Shown: piece by piece, positions 61,481 through 64,000 of the stretch
How the letters are laid out: each line of letters begins with the position of its first letter
Position numbering within the stretch: position 1 is the first letter of the stretch
Assembly (NCBI GenBank): GCA_035525495.1
Contig: DATLED010000095.1
Span: 70,750-134,749 of the forward strand
Direction: 5' to 3'
Length of the DNA: 64,000 nt
DNA from: DATLED01 sp035525495
GTDB lineage: Bacteria; Actinomycetota; Acidimicrobiia; Acidimicrobiales; CADCTF01
Notes under the pieces: model-generated
Told to the model about the DNA's origin: nothing
The model's database searches: none
What the model saw: only the letters and a program-made list of their open reading frames with translations
Made by a program: the position numbers and the translations under genes

Positions 61481-62743
61481 TCAATCGCCCGGGTCGTTCT
61501 CCATCGGGTGCGATCGGCCACCGGTCACCTGTCGGTTGCGCTTGACGCGGTACATGGCAGCGTCGGCGCGGGCGAGAAGCTCGTCGATGCCGTCGGACTC
61601 CTCCGCTCTGGCGACACCTGAGCTGACGCTGACCAGCAGCTCCTGGCCGCGCGTCAACACCGGGTTCCGCAACGCCACTTCGGCCCGCCCCAGGAACGCC
61701 TCGACGGCCCCACCGGTCTCATCCTCGAGCACGATGACGAACTCGTCCCCACCGAGGCGCCCCACCGTGTCCGAAGCCCTGGTCACCGACCGGAGCCGCT
61801 GAGCAACCTCGACGAGCACGTCGTCGCCTACCTCGTGGCCGAAGGTGTCGTTGATCGTCTTGAAGCGATCGATGTCGCAGAACACCACGCTCACTCCAGA
61901 CCTGCGGCGCCGGGCACCGGCGACCGCATGCTGCAACCGGTCGCGAAGCAGGGCCCGATTCGGAAGGGAGGTGAGGCTGTCGTGGGTGGCCAGATGGTGC
62001 AACTCGGCCCGGGCATCGGCGAGCGGTGTGATGTCCGTGGCCGTCATCACCAAGCCCTCCACCGACTGGTCGTCGAGCAGGTTGACCAGCGTGATGCTCA
62101 TCGGAACCGGCGACCGTCCGGTGACGCTGTTACACCGGGCTTCGAACGCCCGCCGGCCACCCAGACTCACGACGAGGGCGATCTCGGACTCGACGAGATG
62201 GCGATCCTCGTCGCTGACCAGGTGCCCGAACGGGCGCCCGATGGCGAACTCGAGGTCTCGGCCCAGCAGACGGGTCAGGGCTCGGCTCGACCCCCGAATC
62301 GTCCCCTCGCCGTCGAGCAACATGGTGATCGCGGGCGCGTTGTCGATGATCGACTGGAGGAGATCCGTGTCCCCACCGGCGACGTCCCAACGGCGGCGCT
62401 CGGTGATGTCCCGGAGCACGAGCACCACCGCGTGCACACCGGCGACGCCGACAGCCGACCTTCCCCGCAGCTCGACAAGGCGGTAGCCGCCCTCGCGTGA
62501 TCGGACGCGAAGCTCGACCGGTGTGCCCAGCGGCTTGTCCTGCACCGAGACCAGCGCCGTGACTGCGGTCGCCACGTCGTCCGGATGCAACAACTCGACC
62601 CCGGACCGTCCGCGAATGTCGTCGAGGCGCCAGCCGAACTGCTCCTCTCCGGCGGCATTGGTCCACAACACGTTGGCGGCAGCGTCCACCGCCACCACGA
62701 CATCCGGTAGGACGTCGAGCAGAGCCTGGGGATCGAGCTGCAT
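61481..62743 (-). CDS. PAS-PAS-GGDEF diguanylate cyclase
   Basis: A 420-residue soluble protein. Two PAS domains (about 1-115 and 125-245) are followed by a GGDEF domain opening with HDSLTSLPNRALLRDRL and carrying the intact motif RLGGDEFVIVLED. The segment FCDIDRFKTINDTFGHEVGD has all substrate and metal residues. It should make c-di-GMP in response to a PAS-bound ligand or redox state. ATG at 62743 is the only start. It is upstream of the membrane hybrid kinase and downstream of the family B palindrome. Confidence 0.93.
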   Translation of the reverse strand: MQLDPQALLDVLPDVVVAVDAAANVLWTNAAGEEQFGWRLDDIRGRSGVELLHPDDVATAVTALVSVQDKPLGTPVELRVRSREGGYRLVELRGRSAVGVAGVHAVVLVLRDITERRRWDVAGGDTDLLQSIIDNAPAITMLLDGEGTIRGSSRALTRLLGRDLEFAIGRPFGHLVSDEDRHLVESEIALVVSLGGRRAFEARCNSVTGRSPVPMSITLVNLLDDQSVEGLVMTATDITPLADARAELHHLATHDSLTSLPNRALLRDRLQHAVAGARRRRSGVSVVFCDIDRFKTINDTFGHEVGDDVLVEVAQRLRSVTRASDTVGRLGGDEFVIVLEDETGGAVEAFLGRAEVALRNPVLTRGQELLVSVSSGVARAEESDGIDELLARADAAMYRVKRNRQVTGGRSHPMENDPGD

Positions 62744-62806
62744 CGCTGCAACCTACGTGCACCGCGGACAGGGTGCTGACGAAGGGGTGATCGGCGGGAC
62801 CCCGCT

Positions 62807-62855
62807 GTTCTGGGTGGGTTGAACGACCTGTGCGGTGGTTGATCCCGCCCAGAAC
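62807..62855. repeat. Dispersed palindromic repeat, family B copy 3
   Basis: Arms 62807-62828 and 62834-62855 pair with about four mismatches. Unlike copies 1 and 2 it lies between two genes on the same (minus) strand, downstream of the GNAT-like gene. Flanks GGTGATCGGCGG (62786-62797) and GAACGAGCGCGCG (62852-62864) match the other copies. Confidence 0.85.
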
Positions 62856-62893
62856 GAGCGCGCGCGGCCAGTCCTCGCCTGGCACTGGCGGCG

Positions 62894-63850
62894 TCACCAT
62901 CCATCGGGCGCCTCGCCGTGCCAGATGAGGGCGAGGAGCGAGTCCCCTCGATCGCGGTCGACGGGCTCGAAGACCTCCCACTCGTGAGCCTCGACTTCCT
63001 GGGTCATCCGGGGGAACCCGATCGGTCTGCCGGACCCGCGGCAGACGAACGTCGCAGGATCAAAACCGGCCACGCCGTACGCCTCCGCCACCGTCTGACC
63101 AACGGCTTGCTGCAGCGGTGAAGGACGCCGGCCCGGCCTCGGAACGAGGGTTGGCGCGACAGCAAAGATCCGCATGCTTGCGGGATGAGCCATGCGTCCT
63201 GCACCGAGGGCACGGCGGTCGGGCGACACGAGTCCCGCTGCCCGGAGTGACAGGTTCGAGAGGTAACGGAAGAGGCCGTGGCGGCGTCGCTCGGGATCGA
63301 CGCAAGCGAGACCCGCGAGCATCGTCGGCGTCGGTCCGATCGACGGCAGGTCGAGCGTGCGCACGTCGCCGAGCGAGAACCCGACGAGACGGGCGTCGTC
63401 ATCGGCAGCGAACGCCATCGAGACCCACCCCAGCCTCGTCAGTGACCGGTCGAGATACTCGCCGTCGGCCGCCTCGTAGGCGACGTCGAACAGCTCGTGC
63501 ATCCCGGAGAGCTGCCCCGGCGACAGCGCGTCAGCAGGAGCGACTTCGATGTCGACTCCCGCAGGTGCTGACTGGAACCCGAGGAAGAGACCGTCGTCGT
63601 CCAACACGCACTCGAGGGCACCGGCATCGACGCCTTCGCGAGCGGCGAAGGACACGGTGACGATCGAGGAGATCGGACCCCGCCGCACGCCATCGATCTG
63701 TCGCCCGCCAGTGGCCTTCACGAAGCCGTCCAGCATCGCCTGCAGGCCGTGGAGCTCCGCGACCCGCCGGGGCACGAACCCCGCAGCCGCTTCGAGCGTC
63801 GAGCGTCCCTCGAATGCACGCACGAGCCAGTCGTCGATGCGTTCAGCCAC
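62894..63850 (-). CDS. GNAT-like protein, unknown function
   Basis: A 318-residue protein. The middle part (about 90-215) resembles a GNAT fold: FLGFQSAPAGVDIEVAPADA, ARLVGFSLGDVRTLDLP and the acetyl-CoA-loop-like CVDPERRRHGLFRYLSNLSL. The C-terminal part (FVCRGSGRPIGFPRMTQEVE) is not recognised. No confident family. GTG at 63850 starts the gene only 11 bases from the left end of the IS-like element, so its native promoter may have been replaced. Confidence 0.55.
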   Translation of the reverse strand: MAERIDDWLVRAFEGRSTLEAAAGFVPRRVAELHGLQAMLDGFVKATGGRQIDGVRRGPISSIVTVSFAAREGVDAGALECVLDDDGLFLGFQSAPAGVDIEVAPADALSPGQLSGMHELFDVAYEAADGEYLDRSLTRLGWVSMAFAADDDARLVGFSLGDVRTLDLPSIGPTPTMLAGLACVDPERRRHGLFRYLSNLSLRAAGLVSPDRRALGAGRMAHPASMRIFAVAPTLVPRPGRRPSPLQQAVGQTVAEAYGVAGFDPATFVCRGSGRPIGFPRMTQEVEAHEWEVFEPVDRDRGDSLLALIWHGEAPDGW

Positions 63851-63860
63851 GTCGTCCGCC

Positions 63861-64000
63861 TAGTGTAGTGTCCACGTTTTGAGCGCGCGGTTGTGGTTGG
63901 ATGGGTGCATGGCTCATCCCGCAGCAGAACCGCTCACGTTGTTGCTGGAGGAACGCAGGGCGTTGGAGGCCATCGCGGCGTCGCCGTCGTTGCCGCATCG
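63861..64000 (+). mobile_element. Left end of an IS630-like insertion sequence, cut by the window edge
   Basis: A TA dinucleotide at 63861 begins a terminal-repeat-like sequence (TAGTGTAGTGTCCACGTTTT), about 48 bases before a transposase-type start codon. IS630-family elements insert at TA. The right end is outside the window. Confidence 0.5.
63909..64000 (+). CDS. IS630-family transposase, N-terminal fragment
   Basis: The visible 30 residues (AEPLTLLLEERRALEAIAAS, then PSLPH) match the N-terminal part of IS630-type transposases, where L-x-L-x3-ER-x2-LEA is followed by S-x-PHR. The helix-turn-helix and DDE domain would lie beyond base 64000. An ATG at 63901 is out of frame; the ATG at 63909 is used. 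Confidence 0.55.
   Translation, partial: MAHPAAEPLTLLLEERRALEAIAASPSLPH

Overview
The window is GC-rich (roughly 70%), densely packed chromosomal DNA with short intergenic gaps, many ATGA/GTGA start-stop overlaps and frequent GTG starts. Gene content points to an actinobacterium: a deazaflavin (F420)-type nitroreductase, a Corynebacterium-type glycogen synthase facing glgC, a mycothiol-dependent-isomerase-like protein, a single-chain biotin-dependent acyl-CoA carboxylase, stand-alone LigD polymerase, and many CoA-transferases, acyl-CoA dehydrogenases and P450s. An Acidimicrobiia-like lineage is my inference; no rRNA or marker gene is present to prove it. I found no rRNA, tRNA or CRISPR array.

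Layout. 1-6.9 kb: end of a repeat protein, then a plus-strand run of nitroreductase, CaiB-type CoA-transferase, pyruvate kinase and MFS transporter, a CinA-like gene, and a VOC plus DinB pair. 7.0-15.3 kb (minus): hemerythrin, DUF3445 heme-dependent N-demethylase-like protein, a hybrid histidine kinase with Hpt, and a PAS/GAF/GGDEF/EAL/REC protein, apparently one operon linking O2- or heme-related proteins to phosphorelay and c-di-GMP. 15.4-26.1 kb: hydrolase plus fused acyl-CoA carboxylase, glgC/glgA, F420-type reductase, amidase, P450 plus aldo/keto reductase. 26.2-36.7 kb: a minus-strand catabolic operon (amidohydrolase, double CoA-transferase, DUF3500, SMP-30) divergent from an ABC uptake operon carrying a CmcJ-like oxygenase and an APH-like kinase. 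36.8-44.0 kb: a secreted Thr/Pro-rich protein, MoxR ATPase, DUF58 protein and a 999-residue membrane protein that joins a catalytically degenerate transglutaminase fold to a Ser/Thr protein kinase. 44.4-51.7 kb: mixed metabolic and repair genes (pterin dehydratase-VOC fusion, Baeyer-Villiger monooxygenase, LigD polymerase, acyl-CoA dehydrogenase) and a GGDEF gene. 51.8-62.7 kb: a second signalling block (NarL-type pair, REC-EAL, HD, HEAT, hybrid kinase, PAS-GGDEF). The right edge enters an IS630-like element.

Two families of palindromic repeats are dispersed through the window. One (about 48-50 bp, two copies) sits once in frame inside the carboxylase gene and once just after a stop codon. 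The other (about 45-49 bp, three copies) lies in gene-end intergenic gaps. The in-frame palindrome and the transglutaminase-kinase locus are the most unusual observations.
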